This document shows, piece after piece, positions 34,013-42,360 of a stretch of DNA of 64,000 nucleotides. The stretch is from Oribacterium sp. NK2B42. GTDB lineage: Bacteria > Bacillota > Clostridia > Lachnospirales > Lachnospiraceae. The stretch covers positions 62,001 through 126,000 of the forward strand of contig NZ_AUJX01000008.1 in assembly GCF_000424445.1 (NCBI RefSeq), read 5' to 3'. The stretch's first letter is position 1; every line of letters starts with the position of its first letter. A model generated the notes under the pieces. That model was not told the DNA's origin, ran no database searches, and worked only from the letters and a program-made list of their open reading frames with translations. The position numbers and the translations under genes were made by a program.

Positions 34013-36886
34013 TTGTTCAAAGAAATTTTTGAAGTAATCAAAGAATTTACTGTTCGATTCGTAAGTTCAAGACTTTTTGCGCTTGGACTTATTTTTTCGA
34101 TTTTGTTTATGGTTCTGGGGTTTCGTTTATTTGATCTTCAGATAGTAAATGGTGAAAAATACCTGTCGGATTATCAGAATCGTACTCTTGCAGAGATAAC
34201 AAGCAACGGAACAAGAGGCAATATCTACGACAGGGATGGTAAACTGCTGGCCTACAATGAGCTTCAGTACAACATCACTATTACGGATAACGGTGCTTAT
34301 GACACCTCAACAGAGGGAATCAACAGCAGAAACCGTATGCTGATGCGTCTTGCCCAGATCATTGAAAAACACGGGTATGACATTGACGGGCAGTACAAGA
34401 TAAAGTTGGATGATTCCGGAGAATTTTATTTCACCACAAGCTCGGAGGATGACCGGAAGAGACTTATTTCAAATATAAGAGGCAGAAACATTGAGGATCT
34501 TTCCGAAAAGGATTTCAATGTGACTGCAAGACAGGCCTTTGAGACATCAAAAAGCAGATACAGATTTGACAATATGTGGGATGAGAAGAAAAATCCCATC
34601 GTTTTGTCGGATAAGCTGGCCCTGGATATGATCAATATCTTTTATACCATGCGTCTGACTGCCTACCAGAGGTACCAGACCACAACCATAGTAAAAAATG
34701 TTTCGGAAGAGTGTACGGCAGAGATACTTGAAGCAAAGGGCGAGCTTAAGGGCGTAGACATTGATAATGTTTCTGTGAGAAAGTATAATTTCGCGCCTTA
34801 TATGAGCCATATCGTAGGTTATACAGGTCAGGTTCATGCAGAACAGCTCGAGGAGCTGAAGAAAACGGATGATTCCTATGAGCTTAATGATGTTGTGGGA
34901 GTCTGGGGCATAGAAAAGAGTATGGAGTCAGAGCTTAAGGGTAAAAAAGGACATCGGCAGATGTACCTTAACTCCGTTGGTTCCATTCTCGAGGTTGTTT
35001 CCGAGACTGATGCTGCCGCAGGAAATGATGTCTATACAACCATTTCCGCAAATGATCAGATCGCCATATATCATCTGCTTGAACAGGAGCTTGCCGGTCT
35101 TCTGGCTTCGAAGATCACAGAACAGGATCTCAACGATGATAATGCTGTGATCGAGCAGTCAGAGATCACAATTCCGGTTAAAGATGCCTATTATCAGCTT
35201 ATCAATAACAATATTCTGGATTCGGCACATTTCAGCAGTGCGGAAGAGGGAACAGCTGAGCGTCGTATAGCCGAGGCGTTTGAGGCGAACAAGAAGACTA
35301 AACTTGCGGCTATCCAGGAGGAACTGCTTCATCCTACAACCAGCGGACTGAAAGAGCTGCCGCAGGATATGCAGGCTTATATCGTATATATTTATGACTA
35401 CCTTGGGAAAAAGGAGAATGGAATCATAGACATCACCGATCAAAAGTATCGTGAGTCGGAAGCCTATGCGGCATGGAAGGATGATACAATTACTCTTAAA
35501 GATTTTATCTTAAGTGGAATAGATGAAGCATGGCTTGACACTTCGAAGCTTGATTTGTCCGATGAGTACTATGATTCGGATAATGTCTATACCTTGTTTG
35601 TTCAGATGCTGATAGATCAGCTGAACAGCAATCCTGATTTTGATAAAGTACTCTATAGATATGCAATAGCAAACCGGATCATTCCGGGGTACGTACTGCT
35701 TATGGCACTTTTTGAGCAGGGAGTACTGGAGGAGGATCCGGAAGCCTATGCTCAGCTTTCCGCGGGAGATGAACATTACGCATATACTTTCCTGATATCA
35801 AAGATAAGAAAAATCGAGATTACTCCGGCTCAGCTTGCGCTTGATCCGTGTAACGGATCTGTGGTGGTTACGGATGTTGATACGGGAAAGGTGCGCGCGC
35901 TTGTGACATATCCGAGCTTTGATAACAACAGGATAACTGATCCCGCTTATCTGAAAAGATGCAATAATGACTTGTCATTGCCGCTTCTTAACGGTGCAAC
36001 CCAGACACAGCTTGCGCCGGGATCTACCTTTAAGCCGTTAACATCGGTTGCGGCTCTTGAGGAAGGGGTAATGACACTAAATACCGTCATTGACTGTACC
36101 GGTGTTTACGAGGAGGTTACTCCCAATATCCGATGCTGGATATATCCGCAGTCCCATGGAAGGGAGAATGTTGTAGACGGAATCAAGAATTCCTGTAACT
36201 TTTTCTTTGCGGCGGTAGGTCACCTGCTTTCTACGGATGATGCGGGAAATTATAATCAGACCATCGGTCTTGAAAGAATACATAAGTATGCTTCATTGTT
36301 TGGTCTTGATTCTCTTTCCGGAGTAGAGATAGATGAAGCTATGCCCCGTATCTCCGATTATGACCCCGAGCGTTCCGCTATGGGTCAGGGAAATCATGCG
36401 TACAATGTTGTTCAGCTTTCAAGGTACATAACTGCTGTTGCAAATAAGGGGACTGTTTTTGATCTTTCGGTTATTGATAAGGTCACAAACTCGGATGGTT
36501 CTATAGTGAAAAACATCGAGCCTGTTGTGGTGAGGAACCTGGATTTCAGCGATATTACCTGGAATGCGGTTCATAAGGGACTCCGTGAAATGATCACAGA
36601 GGGTGTTGCCAAGAGAGTTTTCCTTGGTCAGGACATTCCTATAGCGGGTAAGACAGGAACGGCTCAGGAACGTGAGGACAGAGGAAATCATGCCGTATTC
36701 GTTTCTTTTGCACCCTATGGAAATCCCGAGATAACCGTTACCGTAAACATTCCTTACGGATATTCTTCCGGAAATGCCGCAAACCTGGCTAATACGGTTT
36801 ATAACTATTGCTATGGCAAGGATAGTTTGGATGCAATACTTTCAAGAGATGCATCAGGGGTTTCTGCATTGAATGTCGTAGACTGA
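34013..36886 (+). CDS. mrdA: Penicillin-binding protein 2 (elongation-specific transpeptidase)
   Basis: Class B PBP that cross-links peptidoglycan during elongation, anchored by one N-terminal helix (about residues 22-42). 957 residues, well above the ~600-700 usual. The dimerisation region includes NRTLAEITSNGTRGNIYDRDG. The transpeptidase motifs are intact: Ser671 in GSTFKP, Ser727-Cys-Asn in NSCNFFF, Lys880 in GKTGTAQE. An insertion of about 240 residues, acidic and helical, separates the DQIAIYHLLEQEL helix from DPCNGSVVVTDVDTG. The start is TTG 34013 with GAGGAG upstream. mreD precedes and rodA follows. Confidence 0.94.
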   Translation: MFKEIFEVIKEFTVRFVSSRLFALGLIFSILFMVLGFRLFDLQIVNGEKYLSDYQNRTLAEITSNGTRGNIYDRDGKLLAYNELQYNITITDNGAYDTSTEGINSRNRMLMRLAQIIEKHGYDIDGQYKIKLDDSGEFYFTTSSEDDRKRLISNIRGRNIEDLSEKDFNVTARQAFETSKSRYRFDNMWDEKKNPIVLSDKLALDMINIFYTMRLTAYQRYQTTTIVKNVSEECTAEILEAKGELKGVDIDNVSVRKYNFAPYMSHIVGYTGQVHAEQLEELKKTDDSYELNDVVGVWGIEKSMESELKGKKGHRQMYLNSVGSILEVVSETDAAAGNDVYTTISANDQIAIYHLLEQELAGLLASKITEQDLNDDNAVIEQSEITIPVKDAYYQLINNNILDSAHFSSAEEGTAERRIAEAFEANKKTKLAAIQEELLHPTTSGLKELPQDMQAYIVYIYDYLGKKENGIIDITDQKYRESEAYAAWKDDTITLKDFILSGIDEAWLDTSKLDLSDEYYDSDNVYTLFVQMLIDQLNSNPDFDKVLYRYAIANRIIPGYVLLMALFEQGVLEEDPEAYAQLSAGDEHYAYTFLISKIRKIEITPAQLALDPCNGSVVVTDVDTGKVRALVTYPSFDNNRITDPAYLKRCNNDLSLPLLNGATQTQLAPGSTFKPLTSVAALEEGVMTLNTVIDCTGVYEEVTPNIRCWIYPQSHGRENVVDGIKNSCNFFFAAVGHLLSTDDAGNYNQTIGLERIHKYASLFGLDSLSGVEIDEAMPRISDYDPERSAMGQGNHAYNVVQLSRYITAVANKGTVFDLSVIDKVTNSDGSIVKNIEPVVVRNLDFSDITWNAVHKGLREMITEGVAKRVFLGQDIPIAGKTGTAQEREDRGNHAVFVSFAPYGNPEITVTVNIPYGYSSGNAANLANTVYNYCYGKDSLDAILSRDASGVSALNVVD

Positions 36887-36952
36887 CGGGATTGCTTTGC
36901 CGGTTCTTTGAGATTTATATCGTCGGGAACCGGTCTTCCCTGTGAGGAGATT

Positions 36953-38095
36953 ATGAAATTTGATTACAACTACAAAAATTATGATTTTAGATTAGTTATT
37001 TATATGGTGATCCTCAATGTACTGGGAGTGCTGATCATGGCTTCTGCGATTAATGCTCCGGATATCAAGGACCCCCAGGTTGTGAGACAGATTATGGGTT
37101 CTTTTGTGGGCTTCACCGTGTGTATCCTGATCTCCCTGATCGACTACAGATTTATATTGAAACAGGCAAATCTGATATATCTTTTTTCTGTTCTTATGCT
37201 CCTTGGTGTAAAAATCTATGGTACAGCTTCGGGACATGGAGCGGTGAGATGGATACAGGTGCCTGTTCTGGGACAGGTTCAGCCTGCAGAGTTTGTTAAA
37301 ATAGGACTTATCATATTTTTTGCCAGATATTTTTATAAAAACAGGGAGCGGATCAATTCTCTGCATGTCATTATCATGGCATTTGTGCTTTACGCGATTC
37401 CGATACTTCTGGTGCTTTTGCAGCCTAATCTCAGTACTGCGATCATTATGACGGTCATTATTGCCGCCATGGTTTATGCTTCGGACATCAGCTTTAAGTG
37501 GATCATTGGAGTGGTGCTTATCATTGTCCCCTTTGCGTTGATATTTATATATCTGTTTAAATCCGGTCTGTATGACAGAATTCCGCTTCTCCAGGGTTAT
37601 CAGGCGGAGAGAATACGTACCTTCCTTAACCCGTCGGAAAATACTCAGACCTTCTATCAGCAGATGTATTCCATTATGGCCATAGGCTCAGGACAGCTTA
37701 CAGGAAAAGGACTTAATAATGATTCCATCTTTTCTGTAAAGAACGGTAATTTCCTGGCTGAGGAGGATAATGACTTTATTTTTGCGGTTATCGGAGAAGA
37801 GTTTGGATTCCGGGGCTCTATATTTATTGTTATTATATTCTTGTTGATTATTCTTGAATGTCTTATAATAGCATCAAAGGCAAAAAAGTTGGGCGGACGT
37901 CTTATTTGTGTGGGAATGATGGCATGGATAGGGTTTCAGACCTATACTAACATCGCAGTAGCCACGGGTATTTTTCCTAATACCGGGATAACGCTTCCTT
38001 TCTTTTCCAGAGGTGCGAGCTCCCTGATTTCGGTCTATATAGGCCTGGGCCTGGTGCTTAATGTTGCTTTGCAGCGAAAAGAGGGCGGAGTTTAA
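36953..38095 (+). CDS. rodA: Rod shape-determining protein RodA (SEDS glycosyltransferase)
   Basis: Peptidoglycan polymerase of the SEDS family, working with PBP2 in elongation. 380 residues with about ten hydrophobic helices. ARRWIQVPVLGQVQPAEF-type signature is present as GAVRWIQVPVLGQVQPAEFVK; further marks are LLQPNLSTAIIM, AEEDNDFIFAVIGEEFGF and NTGITLPFFSRGASSLIS. ATG 36953 follows GAGGAG; a frame from 36908 adds residues without a ribosome site. It overlaps no neighbour and ends 28 bp before the mgsA-like start. Confidence 0.95.
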   Translation: MKFDYNYKNYDFRLVIYMVILNVLGVLIMASAINAPDIKDPQVVRQIMGSFVGFTVCILISLIDYRFILKQANLIYLFSVLMLLGVKIYGTASGHGAVRWIQVPVLGQVQPAEFVKIGLIIFFARYFYKNRERINSLHVIIMAFVLYAIPILLVLLQPNLSTAIIMTVIIAAMVYASDISFKWIIGVVLIIVPFALIFIYLFKSGLYDRIPLLQGYQAERIRTFLNPSENTQTFYQQMYSIMAIGSGQLTGKGLNNDSIFSVKNGNFLAEEDNDFIFAVIGEEFGFRGSIFIVIIFLLIILECLIIASKAKKLGGRLICVGMMAWIGFQTYTNIAVATGIFPNTGITLPFFSRGASSLISVYIGLGLVLNVALQRKEGGV

Positions 38096-38123
38096 ATCTG
38101 ATCCGATCCGGAAAGGTTTTGAA

Positions 38124-38513
38124 ATGAATGTTGGATTGATAGCACATGATACAAAGAAAAAACTGATGCAGAATTTCTGTATAGCATATCGTGGTATACT
38201 CAGTAAGCATGAACTCTATGCAACCGGAACCACCGGTTTGCTTGTTGAGGAGGTGACAAACCTGCGTATACATAAATTCCTTCCGGGAGAAACCGGAGGA
38301 GCCAGACAGCTTGCTTCCCAGATTGAACAGGGCAATCTGGATATGGTGATTTTTTTGAGGGATCCTCTTCATGTTAAGGCACAGGAGCCGGAGGTCAACT
38401 CGGTGGTACGGCTTTGCGATACCTATAATATCCCTATTGCTACCAATCTTGCCACTGCGGAGCTTCTAATCAAGGCTTTGGAGAGAGGCGATCTTGAGTG
38501 GAGAAATATTTAA
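38124..38513 (+). CDS. mgsA: Methylglyoxal synthase homologue with altered active site
   Basis: 129 residues. The fold match to methylglyoxal synthase (DHAP to methylglyoxal) is clear: GLIAHDTKKKLM, LYATGTTG, IFLRDPL and PIATNLATAELLI. However, the canonical GGDQQ reads GGARQ, putting Ala60 where E. coli has catalytic Asp71; Gln87 and Glu90 replace E. coli His98 and Asp101. His8-Asp9 (E. coli 19-20) and Asp80 (91) are kept. GGAAAGG precedes ATG 38124; a frame from 38061 overlaps rodA. Its position after rodA is common in Lachnospiraceae. Activity is therefore uncertain. Confidence 0.88.
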   Translation: MNVGLIAHDTKKKLMQNFCIAYRGILSKHELYATGTTGLLVEEVTNLRIHKFLPGETGGARQLASQIEQGNLDMVIFLRDPLHVKAQEPEVNSVVRLCDTYNIPIATNLATAELLIKALERGDLEWRNI

Positions 38514-38522
38514 GGAAAATAT

Positions 38523-39542
38523 ATGACTTATAGCATTATTACTCGTGAAATAAAAAGAAGATCCGGAGGAAGCTGTATCCGTACAGCACTTCCGGTTCTT
38601 TTATGTCTTATGTTTCTGACAGGCTGCGGACAGAAGCTTGAAAACAGATACAATGTGGATGAAGGCCTTTTACGTATGAATTCCGTCAATACGAGTCTGA
38701 CTGAAGGTGTTCATGCACAGGGCTTTTCGGTGGGATTGGCCCTTCCCGACAACACAAATTATAACTCCGAGGATATCACCGCAGAGGCAGCGCTTCTCGT
38801 GGAGTATGGCAAAGATGATCCGAAGGCCATTGCCTATAAGAATCCTTATGCCAGGACATATCAGGCAAGTATCACCAAGGTTATGTCAGCTCTTGTGTGT
38901 TTAAGACATATTGATGATCTCAGTCAGGAGTTTACCATAACCCAAAATTCAACCATCAATGTTTCAGGTTCATCAAGGGCGTGGCTCAGAACCGGCGAGA
39001 CCATGACGATAGAAGATCTTTTATATGGTATGCTGGTACCATCAGGAAATGATGCAGCGGTGGCTGTTGCTGAAGCTACCTGCGGATCTCTGGATGCCTT
39101 TATTGAGGAGATGAACAGGACGGCTCTTCAGATAGGTGCCACAGGAACTCACTTTGTGAACCCCCATGGACTCCCGGATGATAACCACTATACAACACCC
39201 TTTGATATTTATCTCACCATGAATGAGGCTCTGAAGTATGATGTCTTCAGAAAGATTGTGGGAACCATAAGCTACAGTCCGAAGTATAAGGATTCAAACG
39301 GTGTTGCGAAAACCCAGGAATGGGCCGGCACCAACAGGTATCTGCTGGGAGAAGCGGCTTCCCCGGACGGCATAAAGGTTCTCGGGGGAAAGACGGGTAC
39401 TACCAATGCAGCAGGCTATTGTCTCACAACTGCTGCGGAAAAAGTGTCTACCGGAGAAGAGTATATAGGCACTGTCATGAAGGCAGCTTCAAAGGATGAG
39501 CTTTATAATAATATGACGGCACTTCTTCAAAAAATACATTAA
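38523..39542 (+). CDS. Penicillin-binding D-alanyl-D-alanine carboxypeptidase, lipoprotein
   Basis: Class A-like serine peptidase that trims D-Ala from peptidoglycan stem peptides (DacA/peptidase S11 type). 339 residues. A signal with lipobox LTGC near residue 37 points to lipid anchoring. Motifs: Ser116-xx-Lys119 in ASITKVM, SGND in LVPSGNDAAVAVAE, and KTGTTNAAG. It lacks a long C-terminal anchoring domain like that of PBP5, consistent with lipoprotein attachment. It ends the elongation cluster. Confidence 0.92.
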   Translation: MTYSIITREIKRRSGGSCIRTALPVLLCLMFLTGCGQKLENRYNVDEGLLRMNSVNTSLTEGVHAQGFSVGLALPDNTNYNSEDITAEAALLVEYGKDDPKAIAYKNPYARTYQASITKVMSALVCLRHIDDLSQEFTITQNSTINVSGSSRAWLRTGETMTIEDLLYGMLVPSGNDAAVAVAEATCGSLDAFIEEMNRTALQIGATGTHFVNPHGLPDDNHYTTPFDIYLTMNEALKYDVFRKIVGTISYSPKYKDSNGVAKTQEWAGTNRYLLGEAASPDGIKVLGGKTGTTNAAGYCLTTAAEKVSTGEEYIGTVMKAASKDELYNNMTALLQKIH

Positions 39543-39578
39543 ACAGATGAGGAAACAGAAATCTGTTTAGGTGATTTT
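39541..39578 (+). terminator. Possible weak terminator after the carboxypeptidase gene
   Basis: AAACAGAT pairs with ATCTGTTT; the tail AGGTGATTTTT is only partly T-rich. Confidence 0.35.
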
Positions 39579-39622
39579 TATACAAAAAAGGGTGTGGCAC
39601 ATAAGGCTTTAATTGGTAATTG

Positions 39623-39652
39623 TTGCTTGAATTAGACCGTTTAATGTACTAT
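39623..39652 (+). promoter_or_regulatory. Possible promoter for the P-loop gene
   Basis: TTGCTT (39623-39628), 18-bp spacer, TACTAT (39647-39652). Suboptimal elements. Confidence 0.4.
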
Positions 39653-39685
39653 ACTGAAACTACAAAGTTTAGGAGGTACTTGACT

Positions 39686-40105
39686 ATGGTACAGTTGATT
39701 GTAGGCAAGAGGGGCAAAGGAAAGACAAAACAGCTTCTTGATAAGGCAAATGCAGTTGTTAAGGAAGCAAACGGAAATGTAGATTTTCTCGATAAATCTG
39801 CGCAGCATATGTATGAACTCAACAATAAGATCCGTCTTATTAATGTTAATGAATATCCTGTTGATTCTGAGGATGCATTTGTGGGTTTCGTAAGTGGTAT
39901 CATTTCTCAGGATCATGATCTCGAGTATATGTTCCTCGACAGTTTCCTTAAGCTTTCATCTTTAGAGGGTGCAGACATTTCAAATTGCATCAAGCGTCTT
40001 GAAGACCTTGGCGAGAAGTATAAGATAACATTTGTTATAAGTGTTTCTATGGATGCTGATGAGCTTCCGGACAGTGTTAAGAAGGATGTAGCTATTTCAC
40101 TTTAA
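39686..40105 (+). CDS. Small P-loop ATPase-like protein of unknown role
   Basis: 139 residues. A Walker A motif GKRGKGKTK lies at residues 7-15 and a Walker B-like YMFLDS near residue 88; the protein is too short to hold a full AAA or RecA domain. ATG 39686 is selected by AGGAGG ten nt upstream; a longer frame from 39620 runs back through the promoter. It lies in front of a HlyD-like membrane protein gene and sepF. I do not recognise a characterised family; annotation pipelines sometimes call such proteins PilT-like, for which I see no support. Confidence 0.82.
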   Translation: MVQLIVGKRGKGKTKQLLDKANAVVKEANGNVDFLDKSAQHMYELNNKIRLINVNEYPVDSEDAFVGFVSGIISQDHDLEYMFLDSFLKLSSLEGADISNCIKRLEDLGEKYKITFVISVSMDADELPDSVKKDVAISL

Positions 40106-40120
40106 TCAAGATTACAGACA

Positions 40121-41557
40121 ATGGCAGTTAAAGATACATCTAACGTTATAAAACATAATAATTTGCCTAAGATCAATGTAGGGATGGTAATCTTCGTGAT
40201 TATCAGTCTCTACATTGTTTTTAGTGTATATTCATATATCAAGAGAGATCAAATAAGATATTATGAGGTGCTGGAAGGCAGTATCGTAAGGCAGGAACAG
40301 TATTCGGGAGTTGCCATAAGGGAAGAGGAAGCTGTGGATGCGGTTTCTTCGGGATATATACACTACTATATCCAGGATGGCAAACGTGTGGCTGTGGGTT
40401 CAGCCGTATATACTGTGGATGAAACCGGTTCTTTGGAATCATATCTGAAGGAGCATCCTGAACTTACCCAGGAGCTGTCAAACGAACAGGTAGCAGATAT
40501 CAGATATAAGCTTTCGGATTTTTCACAATCATTTAAAAATATCAATTATTCCGATCTGTATAATGCAAAGATTTCCCTGGATGCCGCAACATTGGAGTAT
40601 TCAAGTATCTCGAACACTCAGGATCTGGATTCGGTATTGTCACAGCTTGGAATAAATTACTCGCGTATTACTGCTGAAAAGGCAGGCGTTGTATCTTATT
40701 CCATTGACGGGTATGAGAATCTGACACCGGATGCGGTTAAGGAAGACATGTTTTTTATGAATGGGTACAAGATGAATATCACAAAGCCCGGAGACCTGGT
40801 TGAAGGTGGTGTACCTGTTTATAAACTGATCACAAGCTCCAACTGGTCCATCGTCTTTCCGGTGGATGAGGAGATTAAAGAAAAGTACCGGGATATGCGC
40901 AAAGTAAAAGTACATTTTATAGATAAGGATCTTTACACCAATGCTGTATTGGATATATATACAGCCGCAGACGGACAAGAATACGGTCAGCTTTCGCTTA
41001 ATGAGCTTATGGAAGAGTTCTGCGATGAACGATTCATAAGATTTGAGATAGTCACAAGTGACAGAAGAGGGTTGAAGATTCCGCTCAGCTCTATAACCGG
41101 TAAAGACTTTTTTGTCATTCCCAGAGATTTCATGGTGACAAATGATGACGGGACTACCGGATTTAACAGGCAGGTGTTTTCTGCGGACGGAACCGGCACA
41201 GAGATCCAATTTGTTGAAAGTGATATTTATCGTATTGATCAGCAGTATTGCTATATAACCATCCCTGAAAAAACAGATACAAATGCTCTTAAACTAAATG
41301 ATTTCATAGTAAGACCCGGGGCTGAAGGTTCCCAGAATGCCGAGGTTTCAAATACCTATCATGTGGGCCCTGTTAAGACTCTCCAGGGGGTTTACAACAT
41401 TAACAGAGGTTTTTGCGTTTTCAGGCAGATAATTCCTATTGAACAGAATAACGAATATGCCATTGTTGAAAAAAATACAGATTATGGCATCTCTGTTTAT
41501 GATCATATAGTGATGGATGCATCCCTGGTTTATGAGGGTCAGCTGATATATCAATGA
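40121..41557 (+). CDS. HlyD-like membrane protein
   Basis: 478 residues. One hydrophobic helix (about residues 21-41, MVIFVIISLYIVFSVYSYI) anchors an extracytoplasmic part containing a biotinyl/HlyD-like region (YSGVAIREEEAVDAVSSGYIHYYIQDGKRVAVGSAVYTVDE, split around residues 60-110) and later beta-rich domains. It lacks an obvious partner exporter. Gene neighbourhood (P-loop gene 15 bp before; sepF 161 bp after) suggests a cell-envelope or division-related role, which is inference. Confidence 0.78.
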   Translation: MAVKDTSNVIKHNNLPKINVGMVIFVIISLYIVFSVYSYIKRDQIRYYEVLEGSIVRQEQYSGVAIREEEAVDAVSSGYIHYYIQDGKRVAVGSAVYTVDETGSLESYLKEHPELTQELSNEQVADIRYKLSDFSQSFKNINYSDLYNAKISLDAATLEYSSISNTQDLDSVLSQLGINYSRITAEKAGVVSYSIDGYENLTPDAVKEDMFFMNGYKMNITKPGDLVEGGVPVYKLITSSNWSIVFPVDEEIKEKYRDMRKVKVHFIDKDLYTNAVLDIYTAADGQEYGQLSLNELMEEFCDERFIRFEIVTSDRRGLKIPLSSITGKDFFVIPRDFMVTNDDGTTGFNRQVFSADGTGTEIQFVESDIYRIDQQYCYITIPEKTDTNALKLNDFIVRPGAEGSQNAEVSNTYHVGPVKTLQGVYNINRGFCVFRQIIPIEQNNEYAIVEKNTDYGISVYDHIVMDASLVYEGQLIYQ

Positions 41558-41641
41558 TGGCTTGATAAAAGCAACAGTTTACAATTTTCTGACGATTGAC
41601 GTTTTGATAGTATTTAAGCCATTACATCGCAGGATGATTTG

Positions 41642-41669
41642 TTGACAAGGATAGAAATTAGTTTAAAAT
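41642..41669 (+). promoter_or_regulatory. Promoter for sepF
   Basis: TTGACA (41642-41647), 16-bp spacer, TAAAAT (41664-41669); sepF starts 50 bp downstream after GGGGGACAGG. Confidence 0.65.
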
Positions 41670-41718
41670 AATACGTATTAGATGGGGTCTGCTCATCGAT
41701 GGTTATAGGGGGACAGGA

Positions 41719-42237
41719 ATGAGTTTTATCGGTAATATAATGAAAAACATGAGGGTCAATCAGGATGATGAGTATGATCTTCAGGATGACTATGATTTTG
41801 AGGACGGTTATGATGATGAACCTCAGAGAAACGGATTGTTTTCAAGAAGATCTCAGGATGAGGATGATGACGTAGAGGATGAGAGACCTGCGAGGCCTAC
41901 TCTTTTCATGAAGAAACCGGCTCAGCCCCAGACACACAGAAGTATGGAGGTGACCATGATCAAGCCAACCTCTATGGATGATTCCAGAGATATCTGTGAT
42001 TATCTTCTTGATGGAAAGGCAGTTGTTCTCAATATGGAAGGGCTTCATATGGAGATAGCTCAGAGGATCATAGATTTTACTTCCGGAGCAGCGTATTCTA
42101 TGAATGGTAATCTTCAGAAGATTTCCAATTATATCTTTATCGCGACACCGCAGAGCGTAGAGTTGTCGGGAGATTTTCAGAATATTCTCGCCGGCACTTC
42201 AGATGCAGGTTTTAACGGACTTAATTTAAGAGTTTGA
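41719..42237 (+). CDS. sepF: Cell division protein SepF
   Basis: Membrane-binding FtsZ partner that shapes the division septum. 172 residues. An amphipathic N-terminus (MSFIGNIMKNM), an acidic Asp/Glu/Tyr-rich linker (about 15-75) and the SepF core (MIKPTSMDDSRDICDYLLDG; VVLNMEGLHMEIAQRIIDF; SGAAYSMNG; NYIFIATPQSVELSG) are all present. It has its own promoter and terminator and lies apart from ftsZ or ylmE. Confidence 0.95.
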   Translation: MSFIGNIMKNMRVNQDDEYDLQDDYDFEDGYDDEPQRNGLFSRRSQDEDDDVEDERPARPTLFMKKPAQPQTHRSMEVTMIKPTSMDDSRDICDYLLDGKAVVLNMEGLHMEIAQRIIDFTSGAAYSMNGNLQKISNYIFIATPQSVELSGDFQNILAGTSDAGFNGLNLRV

Positions 42238-42251
42238 TAATGAAAAGCCGA

Positions 42252-42286
42252 GAGACATATCCGAAAAAGGGTATGTCTTTCTTTTT
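42252..42286 (+). terminator. Terminator after sepF
   Basis: AGACATATCC pairs with GGGTATGTCT (G-U included), followed by TTCTTTTTGG. Confidence 0.7.
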
Positions 42287-42308
42287 GGGAGCCGATCAGA
42301 TCTTCAAC

Positions 42309-42355
42309 TGTATGTCAAAGATAAACGGCGAAAAACATTCGTTTATAGCAGGAGG
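42309..42355 (+). repeat. Leader repeat upstream of aroB
   Basis: Second copy of the element at 33956-34004: begins CTGTATGTC, contains ATAAACGGCGAAAAA and a hairpin (ATAAACG 42321-42327 / CGTTTAT 42340-42346), and ends at the ribosome site GGAGGA. Confidence 0.6.
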
Positions 42356-42360
42356 AAGCT

